Of a stretch of 64,000 nucleotides of DNA, positions 51,977-62,615 are shown one piece after another. Positions within the stretch are counted from its first letter, which is position 1. Each line of letters opens with the position of its first letter. Origin of the DNA: Nemertoderma westbladi (lineage: Eukaryota > Xenacoelomorpha > Nemertodermatida > Nemertodermatidae); NCBI GenBank assembly GCA_032718475.1, contig JAUCBJ010005872.1, forward strand, positions 1 through 64,000, written 5' to 3'. The notes below the pieces were generated by a model. It was not told the DNA's origin, searched no databases, and saw nothing but the letters and a program-made list of their open reading frames with translations. Position numbers and translations under genes: made by a program.

Positions 51977-54510
51977 TCAAAAGACCTCCAGATCCGCATG
52001 ACTTCCGGACGATCTCGCGTTGTCCAGATCTCCTCGCTCCACTCGCAACTGATCCTGTACGTGCCGCAGCTCACTGCTGTGCAGTTGGAGGTTCGCGCGA
52101 ATGTTCATCAACGAGTCCTGATCGTTCCCCAACTCCGTCCGAACCCGGTTCCAATCGTTCTTACCCGTTCGCACCGCGGTTTCAATATCACGATTCTGCC
52201 TCTGCAACTGGTCCAGTTCTAACCTCGCATCCCGGATGGCCCTGGTCTTCACCCTCAAGTCGTCCTCGCTGTCTTTCAGCACTGTATTGAGTTCAAGATG
52301 TTTGTGACTAATAGAATCCCCAAGTCTGTTAACTTCGATCCCCTTTCTATGGGCTTCTTGTTCAATGTTTTGTAGTTGTAAACGCGCGGTGTTTATATTC
52401 ATTTCTATTTGCTCTAACTCCGAGCGTTTATCGGCCACGGCTTTTCCACTACCTTTCAGTGCATTGAAGATCTCTTCCTCTTCCCTTTGGAGCTTCTTAA
52501 CATTACCAGATTTTTTCAAACGCTCCCCTTCCAAATCCTGAAACTCAACGTCTTTTAACCGTATAACTTTGCTAATATCCTTGATTTTATCTTCAAATTG
52601 CTTTTTGCGTCTTTCGAGTTCTTGGCATTCGTTGCACAATGTATTATATTTCGTCATAACATTTTGTAAGTTGTTACTAGACTGTTTCACATAATTATCC
52701 AATTCGTCGGCCTGTTTCTTTGATTTATACAACCTTGTTCTTGTCTCCTCATATTCCGTCACACACTTTTTAGCATTCTTAGAGGCATCATTCAGGTCAG
52801 CTTCGTACTCCACTAGCAACTTGTCCGCCTCCCTAAGTTCAGCACGACGTTTTGCCAGGGTCTCATCGAGGCATTCAATCTCATCCAGCATCTGCGTGTG
52901 CTGCTTCATAACAGTAGCTAATTCCGATCTCAATCCATTATCTCCATTGTCAGCCCCATCCAGGATGTTTATAATATCCCGAGCTTTTCGAGACTTCTCC
53001 GTAGTAATCTTAAGTTTCTCGAGATCTCTAGTGGTCTCGGATTTCTCTTCATTTAGCCTAGAACATTCCTTTTTCAACTTGTTGCAGGTATCATCATGTT
53101 CTTGCACTACGACTTCAAGATTTCTCAATTCATTGCGCTTATGCCGAAGAATATAATCAAGTTTCTTGGCCTTCTGATAGCGACCTAATTGTTTTTTAAT
53201 CTCTTCATACTTATCCTCCAAGCTGTGGTGTTCCGCCACGTTACACAACATCGCTTTATTGGCGTCCGCTGAGCGTCTCAGAACTCCACCCTTGAGGTCG
53301 ACAGGTACGAACGCGGAATCCTCCTGATTTTGACGAAATTTATCAGATAAATCTTCCAGCTTGTGACTCTGATTATCTAAACCGGATTTGATGTCACCAA
53401 TTTGACCGACTAAGTTTTTTATCTCACTGTTGTCCTGTCCTTGAACCATCAATTTCTCAACAACGCGGTTCAACTTCTCCAACTCATCTGTTTTATCTCT
53501 TATCGATTTGTCCATGTTAGCAAGCTCATCGCGTTGCGATTGGACAACATTCTCGGCTACGTCAACTTTTCTGATTTCCTCATCTAAACTTCTTTCTAGA
53601 TCCTCAACGTGTTTGTGCAAACCATCTACCTCACCCTGCGCTCTATTTAAATCTCTAAGAATGAGCTTCGCTTCGTTCTCAGTGTCTGCGCGTTTCGATT
53701 CACTATCACGTAATCTTAACTCTAAGTTGTCTAAAGCACTTTTAGAATTAGCCAAATCTTTCTCCCCCTTCTTTTTACTTTCAGCCATTTGTTTCTTCAT
53801 GTTTTCGAGTTCTGAATTAACTTTATTAATTTTCTCCAGATGCTGTTTCTCTTCATCTAATCGTCTTTTCTCCGAATCCTTTAATCTGATGTTTAATTCC
53901 ATGGATTGCTGCTGTGTTTTCGCAACATGTTCGTCCGCTGATTTCAACATTCCGGAAACATTGTTCATCTTTGCTTCCCACATTTTATTATCGTCGTTCC
54001 GTGCCTTTATCATTTTCTGGTGCTCGCCTTTAAATCGTTCCTCCGCCTCATCCAGTTGGTCTTCTAGCTCCCTGATATCATCTCCAGCCTTCTCAAGTTT
54101 GCCAATAACATCATCTTTATCTTTCCTCATATTATGCAACTTGTCATTAATAATCCTTTGGAGTTCGGAAAGGGCTTTTCCAGATACATCAGTATCTCTG
54201 TACGGGTTTATAGCACCTCCGCCTCTCTCAACATTGGTCGCCATCTCGTTGATGTGTCTGTAAAGATCCTCAGGTCGGGCGCATTTATCCAACTGTTGCT
54301 GGAACGCATGTTGTTGGTCTTCTAGTCTGTCCCGTAGACCATCTATGGTCGCCTGATGGGCGACAACCTTCATGGCGGCCTTCTTTCCCTCAACCTCCTT
54401 CAACTGAAGATCTTCGCATTTACTATTCAACAGGTCGTTTTGGGCCTTCAAGTTGATTATTTGGTTTCCTAAACTCTCACGTTCTCTCTCCAACTCTCCT
54501 GCCATTCGAC
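51977..54510 (-). CDS. Coiled-coil gene, last exon
   Basis: 2,534 bp, open to TGA at the left end. It begins after the acceptor ATTCTATTGCAG, giving GT to finish Gly, then RMAGELERERESLG. The ATG at 54547 lies in the intron and would add only MSFNYSYCDSIA, so it is not taken as the start. Confidence 0.85.
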
Positions 54511-56433
54511 CTGCAATAGAATCACAATAACTATAGTTAAATGACATAATAACTTTTATTCGATGACATAATAACTTTTATTCTACGCATGTCCTTAGAT
54601 CATCATAATGATGATGGGGTGATGATAATTCCACCTACTGGTTCCAGAAGTCGAGGAAATCCTGCCAAGTACCTAACTGATCTAGACTTTGCTGATGACT
54701 TAGGAGTACTCTCAGAATCACTAGAGGGAGCCCAACGGCTCCTCAGCTCATTAGAACATGCTGCTTCTAGTGTTGGTCTTTTTATTAACTCCAGAAAGAC
54801 CACAATTTTGACAGTTAACTTTGAAAGTTCTCAGCAAGTCTCTGATCGGATGAGCTTAAGCTCAAAGGATGGTATGCTTGAGCATGTGGACGACTTCTGT
54901 TACCTGGGATCATGGATCCGGAAGTCAGGTGAGGACCTTCGAATACGTAAGGGAAAGGCATGAGTAGCCTTGAATAGGCTTTCCAGGATTTGGAAGTCAC
55001 CGATAATTAATCGGAAACTTAAGGTCCGATTATTTAGAGCAGCAGTAGTTCCAGTACTCCTCTATGGGAGTCCATGCTGGGCTCTAACTGCTGAGGACAC
55101 CAAATCTACTTTGGCAGCCTCATGGAGTGAATAAGCATGGTGGACAGCCCATGACTTTCTTGAGACGCATCTTAAAGGACACTGGCCTTGAAGATGCGGA
55201 TGATCTAGCAAATGTCATGGGTGATAGGGAGTTGTGGCGGCGCAATTTTGTCGACAAGCCGGCACAGCATTCTTAAAAATGCAGCTGGAATGCAGCATGC
55301 CGATACTAGTCCTTTTTACTAGTACTTTTATTCCAAAATTGAAACATTACTCAACGCCGTTAGTATTAACAGCGAGTTGTTATTTAGCACTTTACAACTT
55401 TAGTTACAACTTTACAACTTTACTTTATTGTATTGGCCTGTACATTTAGATTTGTATTTGGTGTTATTGTTTAAGTGGTAACCAATGACGGCGTTAAGTA
55501 ATGTCCACAAAGGGGACATTACTTAACGCCGTCATTGGTTACCATGCAAACAATAGGTGGAAATTTGCCTGACAGCCATATAGGCCTACTGCATTACCTA
55601 CTGGCAGGCTGGGTATAGCTATTAATAACCAGTAGCTATATTATAACATGACTCCAAACGCCACCATAAATATAAGCTAAATTATTTATAACATAAATGA
55701 TGTCATTTTTACATTTAATTATACAGCAACTAATATAATTTGTGCAGTTTCTATCACTTATAATGTATATACTACAATAATTTCGAAATGTTAAAATTTT
55801 GGAATAAAACTACATACATATTTGTTGCAAACTACTTTAGTGTTCTGATCCTCGTGGCTTTATTTTCACTCACTCACTAACGTTCGTTCGTGTAACAAAG
55901 CCACACGGATAATCACACTGTAAAGTGCTACTTTACACACAAGTATGTAAATAGTTATTACAAGTTATATATTTTGTGCTTTTATGGGCTACTTATTAAT
56001 TAATACTTATTACCAAATTATGGTATTTAATTATATTGAATCTAAATGTGAGTTGAAAATCTAACACGAACTTCGTGTTACTACTGTAACATGATGTTTG
56101 TCTAGATTTTATATATTTTTCATGTGATATTACAAGATTCGTAGAAATAAATGTATTCCAAATTGAAATCCTATGAAATGCATTTTCATATATTAGAATC
56201 TTCATAATCTCTGTTCTTAGTCTTTGTCAATGTCCTAACGGAGGATTGAATTTATATCTCACCAATTTTTTCCTTCAATGAATCGGCTTCCAGTTCTTTC
56301 TCCTTCCAGTGCTCAACCATTTCCTCAGAAGGAGCTTGGTTCAACTCTTCCTGCAACGTTCTATTAAGTTCATCCATCTCCTTCAAATCTTTCTGAACGG
56401 ATTTTAATTCTTCATCAAGTTTCTCTTTCACTT
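51977..56433 (-). CDS. Large coiled-coil protein, 3' end of gene (centrosomal/ciliary type)
   Basis: Two exons on - can be joined: 56433-56263 and 54510-51977, phase exact (G|GT gives Gly), about 900 aa in total. The sequence is almost entirely heptad coiled coil with alternating acidic and basic residues (ERERESLGNQIINLKAQN, DELEKLNRVVEKLM, RKKQFEDKIKDISKV). Short breaks occur at VPVDLKGGVLRRSADANK and near DGADNGDNG. The C-terminus is SSGSHADLEVF. No motor head or membrane segment. It resembles the long rods of centriolin/rootletin-class proteins, but no unique signature fixes the family. The gene continues right; its next intron upstream holds a Gypsy element and a 42-bp array. The LINE-A at 54584 is in the intron between the two exons. 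Confidence 0.8.
54584..55323 (+). pseudogene. LINE-A, 5'-truncated, with 10-bp target duplication
   Basis: It starts just before MSLDHHNDDGVMIIPP and includes DLDFADDLGVLSESLEGAQR and FCYLGSWIRKSGED. A TGA replaces Trp in the KAWAA motif, and an internal deletion joins AEDTKS to the LAASWSE-type tail. It ends GCAGCATGCCGATACTAG. ACTTTTATTC flanks it at 54574-54583 and 55324-55333. Confidence 0.85.
55478..55545. repeat. Inverted repeat around TAACGCCGTCATTGGTTACC
   Basis: GGTAACCAATGACGGCGTTA (from about 55478) is followed after a short AT/GG centre by its complement ending about 55545. Near-perfect hairpin of about 30 bp per arm. A related CAACGCCGTTAG lies at 55353. Confidence 0.7.
56263..56433 (-). 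CDS. Coiled-coil gene, penultimate exon in the window
   Basis: 171 bp between acceptor AATTATTACAG and donor GTGAGA. It reads (E)VKEKLDEELKSVQKDLKEMD and LEADSLKEKIG, a continuous coiled coil. It starts needing one base from the previous exon and ends leaving one base, matching the last exon. The open frame over AT-poor coding, the splice sites and the phase all agree. Confidence 0.85.
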
Positions 56434-56550
56434 CTGTAATAATTGATAAAATTATGTTTTATTTAAAAAAAATAATTAATAAAATTATGTTTTATTTAAA
56501 AAAAATAATTAATAAAATTATGTTTTATTTAAAAAAAATAATTAATAAAT
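56434..56550. repeat. Short tandem repeat at the Gypsy insertion site
   Basis: ATAAAATTATGTTTTATTTA plus A-rich spacer is repeated about 2.5 times. The array resumes right of the Gypsy element at 62264, so the element inserted into it. Confidence 0.75.
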
Positions 56551-56787
56551 TGTAGTGGCCATATATATATTAGGGGTCATCGAACCTGAATTGAACTAAT
56601 ACTGTTGTACCTTACTGCAGTATGCACCCATCACTGTGCACTGTATCAACTTTCGGTTTCATGGAAACTATTGCGTATTGTTACAGTCAGACAGTGGCTG
56701 TACCCGTAGTCATTACTAATACTGGTTTTACTTACTGCTGTACTGACTCATGTAAATATTAAACGTTGAGAGACTACGCTCTCTACA
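56551..56787 (+). repeat. Gypsy left LTR
   Basis: 237 bp, TG...CA ends, with CATATATATATTAGG as a TATA-like core near its 5' end. Confidence 0.95.
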
Positions 56788-56806
56788 TTGGTGACCCAGA
56801 CTTGCG
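56788..56806 (+). promoter_or_regulatory. Gypsy primer-binding site candidate
   Basis: TTGGTGACCCAGACTTGCG directly follows the left LTR. TGG at its start is the usual complement of a tRNA 3' CCA. Which tRNA is not determined. Confidence 0.55.
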
Positions 56807-56846
56807 CGAACGGATTTCGCGTACAGGCGTAGCTCTGTAGCTACCG

Positions 56847-57551
56847 ATGGCTAACGACCTCAACGCGGTCGCCATCAAACTGCCCCCGTTCAGCCGTTCT
56901 GGACGGAAAACCCATCCGTCTGGTTCGCGCAGGTGGAGGCCCAGTTCCAACTCCGGAGGATTGTCGACGACTCGACAAAGTACTATCACGTCGTCGCCTC
57001 TCTCGACCAGCCGACCGCCGCTCGCCTCCTCGACACACTCACCGCTCCGCCTACAGATGGGAAGTACGAGGGACTGAAGGCGAGGCTCCTCGGGACTTTC
57101 GCCCTGAGCCGGCGGGAGCGCGCTGCGAGACTCCTCCATATGCGTGGGCTGGGCGACCGCAAGCCATCCGAACTCATGGACGAGATGCTGGGGCTCCTCA
57201 ACGGGCACACGCCGTGTTTGCTGTTCGAGCAACTCTTCCTCGAACAGCTCCCCGAGGACATTCGGCTACAAATCTCCAACGACTCTTTCGAGGACCCCCG
57301 CCACCCGCGCCCTGACTGCGACCGCCGACGTTCTTTGGTTGGCCAAACGCCAGGGACAATCCCAACTGGCCGGCGTGAACAGGGGGATGACAAACTCGCG
57401 TCGCCCCAGGGACTCCTCCACAAACTCCTCCGGCACTGCTCAGCCTGACACCAAAAGCGTGTGTTACTACCACGCTCGGTTCGGTAGCGCTGCCAAGCAG
57501 TGCAAGGCGCCGTGTTCCTTCCCGGGAAACGCCCCGACCAGCCGACGGTAG
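56847..57551 (+). pseudogene. Gypsy gag, frameshifted
   Basis: Starts MANDLNAVAIKLPPF. A frame change near 56890 leads into WFAQVEAQFQLRRIVDDSTK and the capsid-like LLGTFALSRRERAARLLHM. A second frame change near 57300 leads to ADVLWLAKRQGQSQLAG and the nucleocapsid-like [18 protein letters not shown]. At least two frameshifts disable it. Confidence 0.85.
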
Positions 57552-59010
57552 CCGCGGCGTCGACTGGTCGATACAAACAGCGGGATAACCCCCTCTACCT
57601 CTGGGACCGGAACTCCGGGCGCCACTTCCTCGTGGACACCGGCGCCCAGGTGAGTGTGTTCCCCGCCAGCGGATTCGACACCCGTCCGGACGTACTGGGC
57701 CGCCGCTCCGCGCCGTCAACGGATCATCGATTCGTTCCTACGGGACGCGCTCTATCCCCCTGCGGTTCAACGACCGGCGGACCCACTGGGACTTCGTCAT
57801 CGCAGACGTCCCAACCGTTGCTTGGGGCTGATTTCCTCTGCGACCATGCCCTGATGGTTGACGTTAAGGGGCAGCAACTCATCGACATGGAAACTTTCCA
57901 GCCGATCCCCCTCCGTTGCTCCTCCTCCACCATCCCGGGAACCCATCCTCACCTCGCGTCGACCTCCGTGGACCGAGTTTACTCCGACCTCCTGGCGGAG
58001 TTCCCCGCCATCACGACGCCAACCTTCTCGGACTCGTCCACTCATCACGGCGTGGAGCATTACATTCCGACCACTGGTCCTCCCGTTCACGCCCGCGCCC
58101 GTCGACTCCCTCTCGATAAACTCGAGATCGCGCGTGAAGAGTTCCGCAAGATGGAGGTGATGGGGATTATTCGCCGTTCGAATAGCCCCTGGTCGTCTCC
58201 CCTCCACATGGCGCCCAAACCAAACGGCGGTTGGCGGCCCTGCGGCGACTACCGTCTCCTCAATGACGCCACGACCCCCGATCGGTACCCCGTCCCGCAC
58301 ATCCAGGACTTCTCGGCGCGACTCGCAGGGGCCACGATATTCTCCAAGGTCGATCTGGTGCGGGGCTACCACCAGATCCCCGTGGCGCCCGGAGACATTC
58401 CCAAGACCGCCGTTGTCACTCCGTTCTGCCTCTTCGAATTCGTTCGTATGCCGTTCGGCCTCAAGAACGCCGCCCAGGTCTTCCAACGCCTGATGGACTC
58501 TGTGTGCTCCGGGCTGGACTTCCTCTACGTGTACCTCGACGATATCCTCATCGCGAGTGAAACCCCCGAGGAAAACCTCGCCCATCTGCGTCAACTCTTC
58601 CAGCGGCTCCAAGACTACGGCCTTGTTAGTTGTTGTCAACCTTGCGAAGTGCGTGTTCGGGGTGGCGGAAATCCAGTTCCTGGGCCACGTCGTAAATGCA
58701 TCCGGCGCCCATCCGCTCCCCGATAAGGTAGAAGCCGTCCGCTCCTTCCCGCGTCCAACCACCACCAAAGGGTTGCGGGAGTTTATCGGTATGGTAACGT
58801 TTTACCACCGATTTATACCCGCAGCTGCTGCCGCACTGCAGCCACTTTACGCCGCCGTCGCCACCAAGGCTAAGGACGTCGACTGGACTCCCGAACTAGC
58901 CGTGTCCTTCGAGTCCTCCAAGCGGGCCCTCGCAAACGCCGCCATGCTCGTCCACCCTCGCCACGATGCGCCGACCTCCGTCACCACCGACGCATCAGAC
59001 TCAGCTGTCG
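57552..59010 (+). pseudogene. Gypsy pol, first copy: protease, RT, start of RNase H
   Basis: Protease [15 protein letters not shown] (active DTGA), then a frame-broken stretch to [15 protein letters not shown] has [59 protein letters not shown] and the catalytic YLDD ([13 protein letters not shown]). A frameshift near 58625 precedes [18 protein letters not shown] and TTTKGLREFIGM. The copy ends abruptly in SVTTDASDSAV at the duplication joint. Confidence 0.88.
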
Positions 59011-60343
59011 ACACCCGTCCGGACGTACTGGGCCGCCGCTCCGCGCCGTCAACGGATCATCGATTCGTTCCTACGGGACGCGCTCTATCCCCCTGCGGTT
59101 CAACGACCGGCGGACCCACTGGGACTTCGTCATCGCAGACGTCCCCCAACCGTTGCTTGGGGCTGATTTCCTCTGCGACCACGCCCTGATGGTTGACGTT
59201 AAGGGGCAGCAACTCATCGACATGGAAACTTTCCAGCCGATCCCCCTCCGTTGCTCCTCCTCCACCATCCCGGGAACCCATCCTCACCTCGGGTCGACCT
59301 CCGTGGACCGAGTTTACTCCGACCTCCTGGCGGAGTTCCCCGCCATCACGACGCCAACCTTCTCGGACTCGTCCACTCATCACGGCGTGGAGCATTACAT
59401 TCCGACCACTGGTCCTCCCGTTCACGCCCGCGCCCGTCGACTCCCTCTCGATAAACTCGAGATCGCGCGTGAAGAGTTCCGCAAGATGGAGGTGATGGGG
59501 ATTATTCGCCGTTCGAATAGCCCCTGGTCGTCTCCCCTCCACATGGCGCCCAAACCAAACGGCGGTTGGCGGCCCTGCGGCGACTACCGTCTCCTCAATG
59601 ACGCCACGACCCCGATCGGTACCCCGTCCCGCACATCCAGGACTTCTCGGCGCGACTCGCAGGGGCCACGATATTCTCCAAGGTCGATCTGGTGCGGGGC
59701 TACCACCAGATCCCCGTGGCGCCCGGAGACATTCCCAAGACCGCCGTTGTCACTCCGTTCGGCCTCTTCGAATTCGTTCGTATGCCGTTCGGCCTCAAGA
59801 AAGCCGCCCAGGCCTTCCAACGCCTGATGGACTCTGTGTGCTCCGGGCTGGACTTCCTCTACGTGTACCTCGACGATATCCTCATCGCGAGTGAAACCCC
59901 CGAGGAACACCTCGCCCATCTGCGTCAACTCTTCCAGCGGCTCCAAGACTACGGCCTTGTTAGTTGTTGTCAACCTTGCGAAGTGCGTGTTCGGGGTGGC
60001 GGAAATCCAGTTCCTGGGCCACGTCGTAAATGCATCCGGCGCCCATCCGCTCCCCGATAAGGTAGAAGCCGTCCGCTCCTTCCCGCGTCCAACCACCACC
60101 AAAGGGTTGCGGGAGTTTATCGGTATGGTAACGTTTTACCACCGATTTATACCCGCAGCTGCTGCCGCACTGCAGCCACTTTACGCCGCCGTCGCCACCA
60201 AGACTAAGGACGTCGACTGGACTCCCGAACTAGCTGCGTCCTTCGAGTCCTCCAAGCGGGCCCTCGCAAACACCGCCATGCTCGTCCACCCTCGCCACGA
60301 TGCGCCGACCTCCGTCACCACCGACGCATCAGACTCAGCTGTC
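59011..60343 (+). repeat. Gypsy pol internal tandem duplicate (1,333 bp)
   Basis: 59011-60343 repeats 57678-59010 almost base for base: a few substitutions, a 1-bp deletion near 59611 and a 2-bp difference near 59144. The joint shares the trinucleotide TCG between both parents. Both copies carry the same frameshift after YGLV, so that lesion predates the duplication. Confidence 0.92.
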
Positions 60344-61030
60344 GGCGCGGCACTAGAACAGTGGACTGATGGAAAGTGGCGACCGCTCGCGTTCTTCAGC
60401 CGACAACTTCGCCCTCCCGAACGGAAGTACAGCGCCTATGACCGCGAACTCCTCGGCTTATACCTCGCGGTCCGCCACTTCCGTTATTTTCTCGAAGGCC
60501 GAACGTTTGTGGCCTACACGGACCATAAACCCCTAACTCAGGCCTTCTCAAAGGTCACTGACCCCTGGCCCCCCCGTCAACAGCGCCACCTGGCGTACAT
60601 CTCGGAATTCACCACGAATGTACGCCACGTAGACGGAAAGGACAACCAGGTCGCGGACGCCCTCTCTCGCAGCTTCGTGGGCCATCTGTCGACCCAACTC
60701 GGGGTCGACTATAAGGCCATGTCGGCCGCCCAACGGGAGGACGACGAACTACAGGCCTTCCGGGCAAACCCTGGTAGCCTCGATCTACGTGACGTCACAC
60801 TCGCGGACGATGACGTCACGCTCCTCTGTGACGTCTCTACGGGCCGACCTCGGCCGATAGTCCCCAGCACGTGGCGCCGCCACATGTTCGATGTGGTCCA
60901 TTCGCTGTCCCACCCATCAATCCGCTCCACTAGGAAACTCCTCTCCGAGCGTTTCGTCTGGCACGGCCTGTCCAAACAAGTGACGAGCTGGGCCAAGGCT
61001 TCCAGACCTCTAAGGTTCAACGCCATATAA
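60300..61030 (+). pseudogene. Gypsy RNase H and integrase N-terminus
   Basis: RNase H: TTDASDSAVGAALEQW, FFSRQLRPPERKYSAYDREL, FVAYTDHKPL and VADALSR carry the expected acidic residues. The integrase zinc-binding part follows (HSLSHPSIRSTRKLL). Its two Cys are missing because of a small deletion near 61000, which also shifts the frame. Confidence 0.85.
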
Positions 61031-62013
61031 AGGCCCCCCTCGAGACATTCTCTGTTCCTCGACGCCGGTTCGACCATGTCAACGTCGACCTGGTAGGGCC
61101 CCTCCCTCCATCCAGAGGCTCCACCTACCTGTTTACGATCGTCGACCGGACTACTCGTTGGCCCGAGGCCATCCCGCTCGCCGACTCCACAACCGAGAGC
61201 TGCGCCCGCGCTCTCGTCGCCCACTGGATCGCCCGGTTCGGCGTACCGGTCGAACTATCCTCCGACCGCGGCAGTCAGTTCACCTCGGAGTTGTGGGCCG
61301 ACGTCAACAGACTCTTCGGCACCAAACTCCACCGGACGACGGCCTACCATCCGCAGACAAACGGCCTGGTGGAACGGTTCCACCGTTCCCTCAAGGCCTC
61401 CCTTAGAGCCCGACTAACTGGACCAAACTGGGTCGACGAACTGCCATGGGCCCTTCTGGGCTACCGGACCGCCCCCAAAGAGGACCTCCACTGCTCGTCG
61501 GCCGAGCTGGTCTACGGCGAGCCACTGACGGTGCCTGGCGACTTCGTTGCCTCGCCAACCGACCCTCCGAACTCGACAGCTTTCCTCCCGGGCCTCCACA
61601 ACCACGCACGGCAGTTCATGCCCACACCAACCTCCCGTCATGGCCAACCCAACTCGTCAGTGCCGTCACAACTAACAACCAGTGACTATGTCTTTTTACG
61701 CACTGATGCTCACCGCGCTCCCTTACAGCGGCCCTACACCGGGCCGTACAAGGTCGTACAGCGCGGCTCAAAGACGTTCGTCATCGAGGTGGGCGGGCGT
61801 CAGGAGACCGTCTCCATCGACAGACTCAAACCGGCCCACCTCGCTATCGATGAACCCGTCATTGTGGCCATCCCACCGCGCCGTGGTCGACCACCTACAG
61901 TGACACCCCCGGACCTCCCTCCCCCCAGTCCCTGCAATTCACCCGAACCACCGCAAACTACCATAGCAACTCGAAGTGGGCGGGCCATCCGGCAGCCGGA
62001 CTATTTTTATTAA
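61031..62013 (+). pseudogene. Gypsy integrase core and C-terminus
   Basis: Core D-D-E residues are visible: VNVDLVGPLPP, LSSDRGSQFTS and the E of NGLVERFHRSLKA. A GPY/F-type module follows (GPYKVVQRGSKTFVIEVGGR, IDRLKPAHL), then a Pro-rich tail ending RQPDYFY. The frame is open from about 61040 to TAA. Confidence 0.88.
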
Positions 62014-62034
62014 TTCAGGTTCTGGGGGGAGCCA

Positions 62035-62263
62035 TGTAGTGGCCATATATATATTAGGGGTCATCGAACCTGAATTGAACTAATACTGTTGTACCTTACT
62101 GCAGTATGCACCCATCACTGTGCACTGTATCAACTTTCGGTTTCATGGAAACTATTGTTATAGTCAGACAGTGGCTGTACCCGTAGTCATTACTAATACT
62201 GGTTTTACTTACTGCTGTACTGACTCATGTAAATATTAAACGTTGAGAGACTACCTCTCTACA
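62035..62263 (+). repeat. Gypsy right LTR
   Basis: 229 bp, differing from the left LTR mainly by small deletions (GCGTATTGTTAC region and GCT near the end), which indicates recent insertion. Confidence 0.95.
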
Positions 62264-62615
62264 AAATTATGTTTTATTAAAAAAATAATAATTATTAATA
62301 AAATTGTGTTTCTACTAAAATACATACGTCGCAAATGTCTGACCAGTAAAGAATTTAACAATGCAGCATTACGAATGATAATGTTAACTTACCATACGTT
62401 ACATTTTGGGTGGTCAAAAAATTACATAAAAAAAAATAACAATTAAATTGAATATAAATTTTTCAAAATTTTTTCATTTTTGACGACTCTTAGCGGTTTG
62501 AGTCAGAAATTATTATTTTTTGACTCAACATGCTGGTACTATAAATTATGTTTTATTTAAAAACAAAAAGATAAAGTAATTATGGTCAGGGTTATATTTT
62601 AAAATTTATCAGTGA
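62264..62615. other. AT-rich intron sequence
   Basis: Continuation of the AAATTATGTTTTATT array, then AT-rich sequence. No gene. Confidence 0.5.

Larger units (their letters stand above)
54511..56262 (-). other. Coiled-coil gene intron with LINE-A
   Basis: GTGAGA donor at 56262 to acceptor at 54511. It contains a LINE-A copy (54584-55323). The rest is AT-rich, with an inverted pair around 55478-55545 (TAACCAATGACGGCGTTAAG / complement). Confidence 0.75.
56551..62263 (+). mobile_element. Ty3/Gypsy LTR retrotransposon, full length but defective
   Basis: LTRs 56551-56787 (237 bp) and 62035-62263 (229 bp) are nearly identical, begin TGTAGTGGCC and end CTCTCTACA. Target duplication is AAAT. A primer-binding candidate TGGTGACCCAGA lies directly after the left LTR, and a purine tract GGGGGGAG precedes the right LTR. 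Gag, protease, RT, RNase H and integrase follow in Gypsy order. No env. The element is much GC-richer than the host. Several frameshifts, a 1,333-bp internal tandem duplication and a deletion in the integrase zinc-finger region inactivate it. Inserted antisense in an intron of the coiled-coil gene. Confidence 0.95.

Noticed and set aside
53508-54263. 251-aa Ser/Leu-rich ORF on +
   Set aside because: Antisense shadow of the coiled-coil exon, as expected opposite Glu/Lys-rich codons.
54511-54547. ATG at 54547 as start of the coiled-coil protein
   Set aside because: The codons between it and 54511 contain an intron 3' end; the exon at 56433-56263 joins in phase at 54510.
57797-58768. 323-aa ORF antisense to Gypsy pol
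   Set aside because: GC-rich shadow frame opposite the RT; no domain of its own.
56551-62263. Endogenous retrovirus with env
   Set aside because: After integrase there is only a short Pro-rich tail before the purine tract and LTR; no envelope gene.
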